This document shows positions 26,400 through 33,263 of a stretch of 64,000 bases of DNA, piece by piece (the stretch's first letter is position 1; every line of letters begins with the position of its first letter). Below the pieces are notes generated by a model. The model had not been told where the DNA came from, did not search any database, and saw only the letters and a program-made list of their open reading frames with translations. The DNA comes from Planosporangium flavigriseum. GTDB taxonomy: Bacteria; Actinomycetota; Actinomycetes; Mycobacteriales; Micromonosporaceae. Made by a program: the position numbers and the translations under genes. The stretch lies in the NCBI RefSeq assembly GCF_011947225.1, contig NZ_JAATVW010000004.1:310001-374000 (forward strand). The letters are read 5' to 3'.

Positions 26400-27785
26400 A
26401 TGGAAGACAGCTCGAAACCCCCGCTGCCCGGGCGCACGGTGCTCGGTGCCGTCCTCGTCGCCGCCGTGCTCGGGGCCGGAACCGTGACCCTCGACCGACC
26501 CGGCCTGGGTTGGCTCCTGACCGGCGTGGCCCTCCTCGCCGTCGCGGGCGTGCAGTTTCACGTCTGGCCCGGCATGACCCGCTGCCTGTGGGCCGCCGCT
26601 GGGATCGCGCTGCTCGGCGTCGGTACGGTCCGCGCGGCCGGCTGGCTGTACGCGTTCTGCGTACCGCTGGCGGGTGTTTGCGCGCTGCAGGCCCTGGTCG
26701 GTGGGGCGTCGGTGCGGGCCATGCTCGCCGGCGCGCTGACCTGGCCGGAAGCGGTGGTCCAGGCGCTGCCCTGGACCGGTCGCGCCGTGCGGGCCCTGGC
26801 GCCCCGCAGCCGGCCACAGGCAGTGGCCCGCCTGCTCGTATCCGCCCTCGTGAGCGTGCTGCTGCTGGTCGTGTTCGGGGCCCTGTTCGCCAGCGCCGAC
26901 CAGGCGTTCGCGCGGCTGCTCGCCCGGGCTGTACCCGACGTCGAGGCCAGCGGCGCGCCCCGGTGGCTGTTCCTGTTCGTCACCGTGGGCCTCGCCGCGC
27001 TCGGCATCGCGTACCTGGTGGCGGCGCCGCCGTCCGTCATCGAGCCGGGCGAACCGGGCAGGCCGCTGCGCCTGGCCGAGTGGGCACTGCCGGTCGCCCT
27101 GCTCGACGCGCAGTTCGGGGCGTTCGTGCTGGTACAGCTGACCGTGCTGTTCGGCGGCCGCGACCACGTCCTGCGCCCCGGCGGGCCGGACTTCGCGCAG
27201 TACGCCCGCGGCGGGTTCTGGCAGTTGCTCGCTGTCACCTCGCTGACCCTTGCCGTCATCGGCGTGGTGGCGCGCTTCGCGCCCCGCGCCGGCCAGGCGA
27301 ACCGGGCGGCCATCCGCGTACTGGTCGGCGTGCTCTCGGCGCTCACGCTGGTCATCGTCGCGTCGGCGCTGAAGCGGATGGCACTGTACGAGGAGGCGTA
27401 CGGGTACACCCGGCTACGGCTGGCCGTCAGCGCGGCCGAACTGTGGCTCGGTCTGCTGTTCGTGCTGGTGCTGATCGCGGGGGTGCGGCGGCGGACGGCG
27501 TGGCTGCCCCGGGCCGTCCTGGCGAGCGCGGTGGTCGGGCTGCTCGGGTTCGCCGCACTCGACCCCGACCGGTTCATCGCCGGTCAGAACGTCGACCGGT
27601 TCGAGCGCACCGGTCGGGTGGACGTGCAGTACCTGTCGGAACTGTCGGCGGACGCGGCACCCGAGCTGGCCCGGCTGCCGGTAGCTGAGCGGGCCGCCCT
27701 CGTGGTCCGGTGGAGCCTGCGCGACGAGCGCGACCCCTGGTACAGCTACAACTACGCCCGCAGCCGCGCAAAGCTCTCCCCGTAG
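26400..27785 (+). CDS. DUF4153/DUF4173-type membrane protein
   Basis: A 461-residue polytopic membrane protein with about 11 hydrophobic helices and a soluble C-terminal tail. The region FGALFASADQAFARLL near residue 160, followed by FAQYARGGFWQLLAVT and the late LDPDRFIAGQNVDRF, matches the DUF4153/DUF4173 family, common in actinobacteria and of unknown function. The ATG start has GGAG nine bases upstream. It follows an OmpR-type two-component pair in the same direction, which may regulate it. A strong hairpin lies after its stop. Confidence 0.8.
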   Translation: MEDSSKPPLPGRTVLGAVLVAAVLGAGTVTLDRPGLGWLLTGVALLAVAGVQFHVWPGMTRCLWAAAGIALLGVGTVRAAGWLYAFCVPLAGVCALQALVGGASVRAMLAGALTWPEAVVQALPWTGRAVRALAPRSRPQAVARLLVSALVSVLLLVVFGALFASADQAFARLLARAVPDVEASGAPRWLFLFVTVGLAALGIAYLVAAPPSVIEPGEPGRPLRLAEWALPVALLDAQFGAFVLVQLTVLFGGRDHVLRPGGPDFAQYARGGFWQLLAVTSLTLAVIGVVARFAPRAGQANRAAIRVLVGVLSALTLVIVASALKRMALYEEAYGYTRLRLAVSAAELWLGLLFVLVLIAGVRRRTAWLPRAVLASAVVGLLGFAALDPDRFIAGQNVDRFERTGRVDVQYLSELSADAAPELARLPVAERAALVVRWSLRDERDPWYSYNYARSRAKLSP

Positions 27786-27795
27786 CCACCTCCCC

Positions 27796-27844
27796 TGATC
27801 CTGAAGAGTTTGTGGCGCTCTGACCACCGAACTCTTCAGGATCA
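27796..27844. terminator. Long perfect hairpin (15-bp stem)
   Basis: TGATCCTGAAGAGTT at 27796-27810 and AACTCTTCAGGATCA at 27830-27844 are perfect complements, with an inner GTGG/CCAC stem and an 8-base loop. It lies between two plus-strand genes, 10 bases after the DUF4173 stop and 27 before the next start, so a terminator is most likely. It has no T tract, and its arms are much less GC-rich than the surroundings, unlike the other hairpins here. Confidence 0.65.
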
Positions 27845-27870
27845 CGGGAGGGTGGGGCAGACTCCCCGGA

Positions 27871-28257
27871 ATGGCGACCACACCGACGGATCCCTCCCCC
27901 CGGGTCCGCGTCGTGCTGGCCGAGGTGGCCCGGTCGAAGACGGCCGGGCACACGCGGGTGGAGTTGGAGGAGCAGAGCCAGATCGGGGAGGCGCTGGTCC
28001 GCGGGCTGGTCCGTACCCAGCTCGCCCTGGCGCTGCGCCTCGCCGCCGTCGTGGCGGTCGGGCTCGGCGCGTTACCGCTGCTGTTCGCGGTCGCGCCGGC
28101 GGTGGCCCGGGCCCGCCCGTTCGGCATCGCGCTGCCGTGGCTGCTGCTCGGGGTCGTCGCGTACCCGTTCCTGGTCGTCGTCGGCTGGGCGTACGTGCAC
28201 CTCGCCGAGCGCACCGAACGCGACTTCACCGAGCTGGTCGAACGGCCCGAGAAGTGA
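27871..28257 (+). CDS. Small two-helix membrane protein, DUF485-like partner of symporter
   Basis: A 128-residue protein with a soluble N-terminal helix region (about 1-50) and two hydrophobic segments (about 53-78 and 89-112), ending in ERTERDFTELVERPEK. It has the size, topology and gene position of the DUF485/YjcH proteins that sit directly before acetate/solute symporters. The sequence is less typical than the second DUF485 protein in this window. It overlaps the symporter gene by 4 bases. A TTA codon occurs at 28072-28074. It probably helps assembly or regulation of the symporter. Confidence 0.7.
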   Translation: MATTPTDPSPRVRVVLAEVARSKTAGHTRVELEEQSQIGEALVRGLVRTQLALALRLAAVVAVGLGALPLLFAVAPAVARARPFGIALPWLLLGVVAYPFLVVVGWAYVHLAERTERDFTELVERPEK

Positions 28258-29954
28258 ACCCGTACGCCCTGCCCGCGGTCGTCGCCGTCACCCTCGCGAC
28301 GGTCGGCATCGGCGCGTACGGGCTGCGCCTGGCTCGGACAACGTCGGACTTTCTCGTCGCTTCCCGGATGGTGAGTCCGACCTGGAACGCCGCGGCGATC
28401 GGCGGGGAGTACCTGTCCGCCGCGAGCTTCCTCGGCGTCGCCGGGCTCGTGCTCAAGCACGGCGTCGACGTGTTGTGGTACCCGGTCGGCTTCGCCGCCG
28501 GCTACCTCGCCCTGCTGTTGTTCGTGGCGGCGCCGCTGCGCCGGTCCGGCGCGTTCACCCTGCCCGACTTCTGCGAGGTGCGCCTGCACTCCCGGCCGCT
28601 GCGCAAGCTGGCGACCGTGTTCGTGCTGTTCATCGGCTGGTTCTACCTCGTACCCCAGTTGCAGGGGGCCGGTCTGACGCTGCAGACCGTCACCGGCGCG
28701 CCGTACGCCTTCGGCGCGATCCTGGTCGGCGGCGTGGTCACCGCCAACGTCGCGCTCGGTGGGATGCGCGCGATCACCTTCGTGCAGGCGTTCCAGTACT
28801 GGCTGAAGTTGACCGCGCTGGCCGTACCCGTGTTCTTCCTGATTCTGGCGTGGCAGCACGACGGCCGTCCGGCCCTCGCGCCCGACGCCACCACCTTCAT
28901 CCGCCCGACCACCGTCGAGCTCGAGCACGCCGCGGTGCTCACCCTCACCGGCGAGACAACCCTTCAGGTACGCGGTGAGATCGATGGGGCGCGTGTCGAC
29001 GGGACGGTTGACGTCCTCGCTGGTGAGCACACCGTCGGCGCCGGGAGCGCGCTGCGCTTCCCGCAAGGCGCGGCGGTGCCGAAGGTCAGCGGCGTGTCCA
29101 GCTCGTCGGGGCGGGCCTGGCTGCTACCGGGTGGCGAGGGCGGTCACGGCCTGTTCGCGACGTACTCGCTGATCCTGGCAACGTTCCTCGGCACGATGGG
29201 GCTCCCGCACGTACTCGTGCGCTTCTACACCAACCGCGACGGCGCCGCCGCCCGCCGCACGACGCTGGTGGTGCTCGCGCTGGTCGGTCTGTTCTATCTG
29301 TTGCCGACCCTCTACGGCGTGCTCGGCCGGGTCTACGTGCCGCAATTGCTGATGACCGGGGAGAGCGACGCGGTCGTCCTGCTCCTGCCGTCGGCCGCGC
29401 TCGGATCGGGTGTCCTCGGGCAACTGCTGGGCGCACTGGTGGCGGCCGGGGCGTTCGCCGCTTTCCTGTCCACGTCCTCGGGGCTGCTTACCTCGGTCGC
29501 CGGAGTGCTGTCGACCGATGTGCTCGGCCACGGCTCGGTACGGGACTTCCGGAAGGCGGCGATCGTCGCCGGACTGGTGCCCCTGGTGCTGGCGCTCCGG
29601 GTGTCGGGTCTGGACGTGTCGCAGGTGGTGGGTTTGGCGTTCGCCGTGGCGGCGTCGAGCTTCTGCCCGTTGCTCGTGCTCGGCATCTGGTGGCGGGGAC
29701 TCACTGCGGCCGGGGCGGCAGTCGGCATCGTGGTCGGCGGCGGCGCGGCGGTCGGCTCGGTGCTGTTCACGGTGCTGTCCCGGCCCGCCGACGATGGATG
29801 GGTTGCCGCGCTGCTCGCGCAGCCGGCGGCGTGGACGGTGCCGCTCGCGTTCGCGGTGATGGTGGTGGTGTCGCTGGCGACTCGTCACCGGGTGCCCCGG
29901 AACGTTGGCGCGACGATGCTGCGGTTACACGCCCCGGATGCGCTACGGCTGTAG
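28254..29954 (+). CDS. Sodium/solute symporter (ActP-like)
   Basis: A 566-residue member of the SSS family with about 13 hydrophobic helices. GGEYLSAASFLGVAGL near residue 45, ALGGMRAITFVQAFQYW near 165 and MGLPHVLVRFYTNRDG near 310 are family landmarks shared with ActP. Between the fifth and sixth helices there is a loop of about 90 residues, LTLTGETTLQVRGEIDG and onwards, that is predicted to be extracytoplasmic and is larger than in the paralogue at 36-37.6 kb. The GTG start overlaps the preceding stop (GTGA). Likely substrate is acetate or another monocarboxylate. A TTA codon occurs at 29925-29927. Confidence 0.85.
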   Translation: MNPYALPAVVAVTLATVGIGAYGLRLARTTSDFLVASRMVSPTWNAAAIGGEYLSAASFLGVAGLVLKHGVDVLWYPVGFAAGYLALLLFVAAPLRRSGAFTLPDFCEVRLHSRPLRKLATVFVLFIGWFYLVPQLQGAGLTLQTVTGAPYAFGAILVGGVVTANVALGGMRAITFVQAFQYWLKLTALAVPVFFLILAWQHDGRPALAPDATTFIRPTTVELEHAAVLTLTGETTLQVRGEIDGARVDGTVDVLAGEHTVGAGSALRFPQGAAVPKVSGVSSSSGRAWLLPGGEGGHGLFATYSLILATFLGTMGLPHVLVRFYTNRDGAAARRTTLVVLALVGLFYLLPTLYGVLGRVYVPQLLMTGESDAVVLLLPSAALGSGVLGQLLGALVAAGAFAAFLSTSSGLLTSVAGVLSTDVLGHGSVRDFRKAAIVAGLVPLVLALRVSGLDVSQVVGLAFAVAASSFCPLLVLGIWWRGLTAAGAAVGIVVGGGAAVGSVLFTVLSRPADDGWVAALLAQPAAWTVPLAFAVMVVVSLATRHRVPRNVGATMLRLHAPDALRL

Positions 29955-30032
29955 TGCCGCCACGGCTCGTTCGCAAGAACGGTGCGCATCGCTGTATCCC
30001 GCCGGCGAGTTGGCGCTGCAACAGCGGCCCGC

Positions 30033-30515
30033 CTACCTGCTCTCGACGAGGACCACCGGCTCGTGGCGTACCGGGAAGTTGACCGAGTTGGCGATGAAGC
30101 AGACCTTGTTGGCGTCCGCGTGGAGCGCCGTCGCCCGTTCGGCCATGTCCGGTGACGCCACGGTGACCTGCGGCCGCAGCACCACCTCGGTGAAGTGACC
30201 GCCACCGTCGTCGGTCTGGGCCATGATGCCGCGCGGGTTGTCGACATACTCAGTGACCACGATTCCGGCCACGGCGCACAGATGCAGGTACGCCAGCATG
30301 TGGCACTGCGACAGGGCTGCGACGAGCAACTGTTCGGGGTTCCATCGGTCCGCGTCGCCACGGAAGAACGGATCGGATGAGCCTGGCAGCGGTGGCCTTC
30401 CGGCTGCGTCGACCTCGTGGGCCCGGCTGTAGGAGCGGTAGCTCGATGTGCCGGTGCCCTGGTTGCCGGTCCAGGTCAGCGTCAGGTCGTACGTGTGTGT
30501 CTTCGGCACCGACAA
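30033..30515 (-). CDS. OsmC family protein
   Basis: A 160-residue OsmC/Ohr-fold protein. The two expected cysteines are in AALSQCHMLAYL (about Cys70) and NKVCFIANSVNFPV (about Cys139), and WNPEQLLVAAL precedes the first. It belongs to the broad OsmC family of thiol peroxidases and is closer to the YhfA-like branch than to the osmC at 51.4 kb. Reduction of organic hydroperoxides is expected but not certain. It converges with the symporter gene; a small hairpin (CGTTC, GCAA, GAACG at 29968-29981) lies between the stops. Confidence 0.82.
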   Translation of the reverse strand: MSVPKTHTYDLTLTWTGNQGTGTSSYRSYSRAHEVDAAGRPPLPGSSDPFFRGDADRWNPEQLLVAALSQCHMLAYLHLCAVAGIVVTEYVDNPRGIMAQTDDGGGHFTEVVLRPQVTVASPDMAERATALHADANKVCFIANSVNFPVRHEPVVLVESR

Positions 30516-30577
30516 CTCCCTCGCTCAGCACAATCAGGAAGGTGGTTATTGGCTTGATAGCACCTTATGCGCTGGTG

Positions 30578-30610
30578 GTTGACCTGGTCGGAGCTTAGGT
30601 CGTTGACCTG
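30578..30610. repeat. Two 9-base direct repeats in AT-richer intergenic DNA
   Basis: GTTGACCTG occurs at 30578-30586 and 30602-30610. The intergenic stretch 30516-30728 is less GC-rich than the surroundings and also holds TTGAGTTCAA at 30627-30636. It precedes the small-protein cassette and may contain its promoter and operator. No convincing minus-10/minus-35 pair was fixed. Confidence 0.35.
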
Positions 30611-30728
30611 CCCGCTGGAGTTGATTTTGAGTTCAATTGCCGAGCGGCAGTCAGGTGGTCGACATTCATGGGGCTGTACTTTTCACCGTCGCTCCTCCTA
30701 GCCTCTGTGGGTCGACCGACCGCTGGCG

Positions 30729-31013
30729 GTGAGCGTGGTACAGCAAAGAATCTGGATAGCCGTACTGCGTATCAGTTCGCGCACCTTGCACAAGATTTCT
30801 CAGAAGCATGGGCTGAGCGCCGATGAGGTCAGAGCTGCGGTTGTGTGCGTACCCGGCTTAAGGTTCGTATGGGATGAGCATCCTGAAAGGGGATATCGCG
30901 CGATCGTAGAGGCGCGGATTCGAGGCCGTCGGGCGCTGGTGGTGCTCTACCCCGCCGATGATCAAATCGGAGACGTCTGGAACCTGGGGAGCGCGTACTT
31001 TGTTGAGGGCTAG
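30729..31013 (+). CDS. Small hypothetical protein, DUF4258/BrnT-like
   Basis: A 94-residue protein. It starts with a strand-like RIWIAVLRIS, then a helical KISQKHGLSADEVRAAV, then an RFVWDEHPERGYRAIVEAR strand pair and RRALVVLYP. This order (helix with G-(L/I)-S-x-x-E-V, then curved strands with a final VVLYP) resembles DUF4258 and BrnT-type small toxins; the resemblance is by eye and is weak. The GTG start is uncertain because no good Shine-Dalgarno is seen. The DNA is less GC-rich than its neighbours (35 of 60 bases in the row 30781-30840) and uses AGA, ATA and TTA codons. It is followed 32 bases later by a small acidic protein. Confidence 0.6.
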   Translation: MSVVQQRIWIAVLRISSRTLHKISQKHGLSADEVRAAVVCVPGLRFVWDEHPERGYRAIVEARIRGRRALVVLYPADDQIGDVWNLGSAYFVEG

Positions 31014-31045
31014 CGGACCGAAACACGGAAGGGCATGATGACCCC

Positions 31046-31246
31046 ATGGGCCGCATGGACGACTTCTATGAGCCAGACGAGCCGGTCGAAGAGATCTTGA
31101 GGGCATTCGAGCAGGGCGAGAAGGGCGTCACTTCCCCTGTTACCTGGGCAAAGACGGAGTATCTGAAGCTTCCTGGCCTAGCCAGCCTTGGCAGGATCCT
31201 GAGCTGCAGCTCCAACAAAACCACCCCTCAGCTTTCAGGGAACTGA
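31046..31246 (+). CDS. Small acidic hypothetical protein
   Basis: A 66-residue protein beginning MGRMDDFYEPDEP and continuing VEEILRAFEQGEKGVTSP. The YEPDEP and FEQGEKGVT pattern recurs in short actinobacterial proteins found after DUF4258-like genes (from memory, not searched). The C-terminal third is serine/asparagine-rich and looks less conserved. The start is ATG 31046, with GGAAGGG 12 bases upstream; ATG 31055 is the alternative. The stop overlaps the next start as TGATG, so the next gene is translationally coupled. A partner or antitoxin role for the preceding protein is possible but not shown. Confidence 0.55.
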   Translation: MGRMDDFYEPDEPVEEILRAFEQGEKGVTSPVTWAKTEYLKLPGLASLGRILSCSSNKTTPQLSGN

Positions 31247-31686
31247 TGGCTTCTCCGGTCGAGGCTCAGTTGATCTTGTGTGATGCCGCACAGGCGGAGT
31301 CAGGCAAGGTCCACATGCTGGGCGCAGGGTGGTCCTTCACAACATCTCCGACAGCTCCCCACGCTGTAGCCGTGCTTATGAAGGTGCCATGGGATCGCGC
31401 GAACCAGCCCCTACCTCTGAAGTTGCAGTTGCTCGACTCAGACGGTAAGCCGGTGAGCATTTCCGCGCCTGACGGCCAGGCTGCGACCATCGCTACGGAA
31501 GCGCAGATTGAGGTTGGCAGACCGCCGGGTCTCGCCCATGGCAGCATGCTCGATGCCTCGTTCGCTCTGAACATCCCTCCGCTGCCGCTCCAACCCGGTC
31601 GATACGAGTGGCGCCTATCCTTTGCGGAACAGGAGTACACGGCTCCGTTCACGGTCATGCCGACCGGCGGCCGGCCTGCCTTCTGA
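31246..31686 (+). CDS. DUF6941 family protein
   Basis: A 146-residue protein with no signal peptide or membrane segment. It contains EAQLILCDAAQAESGKVHML followed by GAGWSF, then VLMKVPWDRANQPLPL, and near the end LPLQPGRYEWRLSF. These are the main conserved blocks of the DUF6941 family, a short beta-rich protein of unknown function. The start overlaps the preceding stop (TGATG). It closes the three-gene cassette in the less GC-rich region; a biological role for the family is not established. Confidence 0.75.
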   Translation: MASPVEAQLILCDAAQAESGKVHMLGAGWSFTTSPTAPHAVAVLMKVPWDRANQPLPLKLQLLDSDGKPVSISAPDGQAATIATEAQIEVGRPPGLAHGSMLDASFALNIPPLPLQPGRYEWRLSFAEQEYTAPFTVMPTGGRPAF

Positions 31687-31831
31687 TCCGTATTACGAAG
31701 GACCTTGGTAAGGCTCGGCCTGGTGTCGTACTCCTGGACGCTTAGGAAACCCCGGGGCCTTGTCATATGTACAGACAGTTGGCACACGTCGTTGACCAGG
31801 GCGTGCTTCAGAAGAAGAGCTTCGCCGGTCG

Positions 31832-32383
31832 TTAAAGGAAGTCGGCCGGGTCGACCGACAGCGGAAACGGCTCCTCGGACTGCCACACCCGCCCCGGCTC
31901 CACGGCCGCCCGATCGACATACGCGTCACCGTCGAGCGTGAGCACCGTCAGTCGACGAGCCTTGGGGTCGACGATCCAGTACTGCGGAATTCCACCAGCT
32001 GCGTAGTAGTGCCGCTTGAGCACCAGGTCGTTGCCGGGGTTGGACGGCGACAACACCTCGACGGCGAGCAGCACGTCGTCCTGGTCAAGGCTGTCGCCTT
32101 CCTTGTCCAGAACAGCCGTGCGGATCACGCAGAGGTCGGGGATGAAGAAGGTGCGGCGGCCGTGGATGGTCACCCCGGCGTTCTCCACGATCTTGATGCC
32201 CGCGGGCGCCCGGCGGAGGAGAAGGTCGCGCAGCAGGGTGACGGCGCGGAGGTGGGGGAGGGCGGGCGGTGGGCTCACCAGGAGACTCCCGTCGAACAGC
32301 TCGTAACGCACGCCCGTGTCGGGGAGCTGGCGTAGGTCGTCGACCGTCCAGCCGGCACGCGGGGGAACGAGGGACTCGGTCAT
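31832..32383 (-). CDS. Uma2 family (DUF820) endonuclease-fold protein
   Basis: About 183 residues with the PD-(D/E)xK nuclease fold of Uma2 proteins. RYELFDGSLLVSPPP is the N-terminal strand-helix motif, and the active-site residues are seen as PDLCVI, then LAVEVLSPSN and DLVLKRHYYAAGG, followed by PQYWIVDPK. All catalytic acidic and lysine positions are kept. These proteins occur in many copies in cyanobacteria and actinobacteria, and their physiological substrate is unknown. The start at 32383 has GGGGG eight bases upstream; ATG 32398 would add five residues. Confidence 0.85.
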   Translation of the reverse strand: MTESLVPPRAGWTVDDLRQLPDTGVRYELFDGSLLVSPPPALPHLRAVTLLRDLLLRRAPAGIKIVENAGVTIHGRRTFFIPDLCVIRTAVLDKEGDSLDQDDVLLAVEVLSPSNPGNDLVLKRHYYAAGGIPQYWIVDPKARRLTVLTLDGDAYVDRAAVEPGRVWQSEEPFPLSVDPADFL

Positions 32384-32427
32384 CGTCACGACCCCCATCC
32401 TGGTGCGGCGGCTGACACTTTCAGCGG

Positions 32428-32456
32428 TTGTCCACAGGCCACTTTACTTCTCCACA
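32428..32456 (+). promoter_or_regulatory. Two DnaA-box-like nonamers
   Basis: TTGTCCACA at 32428-32436 and TTCTCCACA at 32448-32456 lie in the same orientation, 20 bases apart, between the Uma2 gene and the ABC transporter gene. The first equals the actinobacterial DnaA-box consensus and the second differs at one base. They may make this promoter DnaA-responsive or titrate DnaA. Confidence 0.5.
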
Positions 32457-32471
32457 GTCGCCATTCGGCTA

Positions 32472-32504
32472 TTGACAACGCGCTGAGCACGACCGGGATA
32501 CCGT
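32472..32504 (+). promoter_or_regulatory. Candidate promoter of the ABC transporter operon
   Basis: TTGACA at 32472-32477 is followed after 21 bases by TACCGT at 32499-32504, which is 6 bases before the GTG start. The spacer is long, as in the aminotransferase promoter, but the TACCGT position fits leaderless transcription. Confidence 0.45.
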
Positions 32505-32510
32505 CATCCC

Positions 32511-33263
32511 GTGATGGATAGTGCGCTCGTCCTGCGGGGGCTGGTCAAGCAGTTCGACGGCCTCACCGCTGTCGGCGGCGTCGACCTCGACGTACCGGTC
32601 GGATCTTTCTACGGCCTGCTGGGCCCCAACGGCGCTGGCAAGACCACCACCCTGTCCATGGCGGTCGGGCTGCTGCGCCCGGACGCCGGAGCGGTGGCGG
32701 TGCTCGGCCACGACGTGTGGTCCGATCCGGTGGCCGCCAAGCGGCTACTCGGCGCCCTGCCCGACTCGGTACGCATGTTCGATCGCCTGTCCGGCAGCGA
32801 ACTCCTGGCGTACGTGGGCCTGCTGCGCGGCATGGACCCGAGCGTGGTCGACGCGCGCGCGGCCGAACTGCTCGACGTCCTCGGCCTGTCCGATGCCGGT
32901 CGCACCCTCGTCGTCGACTACTCGGCCGGCATGAAGAAGAAGATCGGGCTGGCCTGCGCGCTGCTGCACGCACCGCGGCTGCTCGTACTCGACGAGCCGT
33001 TCGAGGCGGTGGACCCGGTCTCCGCGGCGCTCATCCGGGACATCCTGCACCGGTACGTGGCCGGCGGCGGCACAGTGATCTTGTCCAGTCACGTGATGGA
33101 GGTCGTGGAGCGGTTGTGCACTCACGTCGCGATCCTCGCCGGCGGCCAGATCAGAGCCGTGGGCAGCCTCGATGAGGTGCGCCAGGGCCGCCGCCTTGAG
33201 GACGTCTTCGTCAGCGTCGTGGGCGGCCGGGTCGCGACCGGAGCGGAACTGTCGTGGCTGTAG
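32511..33263 (+). CDS. ABC transporter ATP-binding protein
   Basis: A 250-residue nucleotide-binding subunit. Walker A is GPNGAGKTT (about 38-46), Walker B is RLLVLDEPFEAVDP near 160, and the H-loop SSHVMEV is present. The signature motif reads YSAGMKKKIGLA instead of the usual LSGGQ, a form seen in exporters of the CcmA/YxlF/BcrA kind. The next gene, an integral membrane protein, overlaps by 10 bases, so the two make an exporter or a membrane-remodelling ABC complex. Substrate is unknown. GTG 32511 is used as start; ATG 32514 is adjacent. Confidence 0.9.
   Translation: MMDSALVLRGLVKQFDGLTAVGGVDLDVPVGSFYGLLGPNGAGKTTTLSMAVGLLRPDAGAVAVLGHDVWSDPVAAKRLLGALPDSVRMFDRLSGSELLAYVGLLRGMDPSVVDARAAELLDVLGLSDAGRTLVVDYSAGMKKKIGLACALLHAPRLLVLDEPFEAVDPVSAALIRDILHRYVAGGGTVILSSHVMEVVERLCTHVAILAGGQIRAVGSLDEVRQGRRLEDVFVSVVGGRVATGAELSWL

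Noticed and set aside
31832-32383. Uma2 gene as a restriction or defence nuclease
   Set aside because: The nuclease fold is clear, but Uma2 proteins occur in large numbers without a defence context, and no methylase or helicase gene is nearby.
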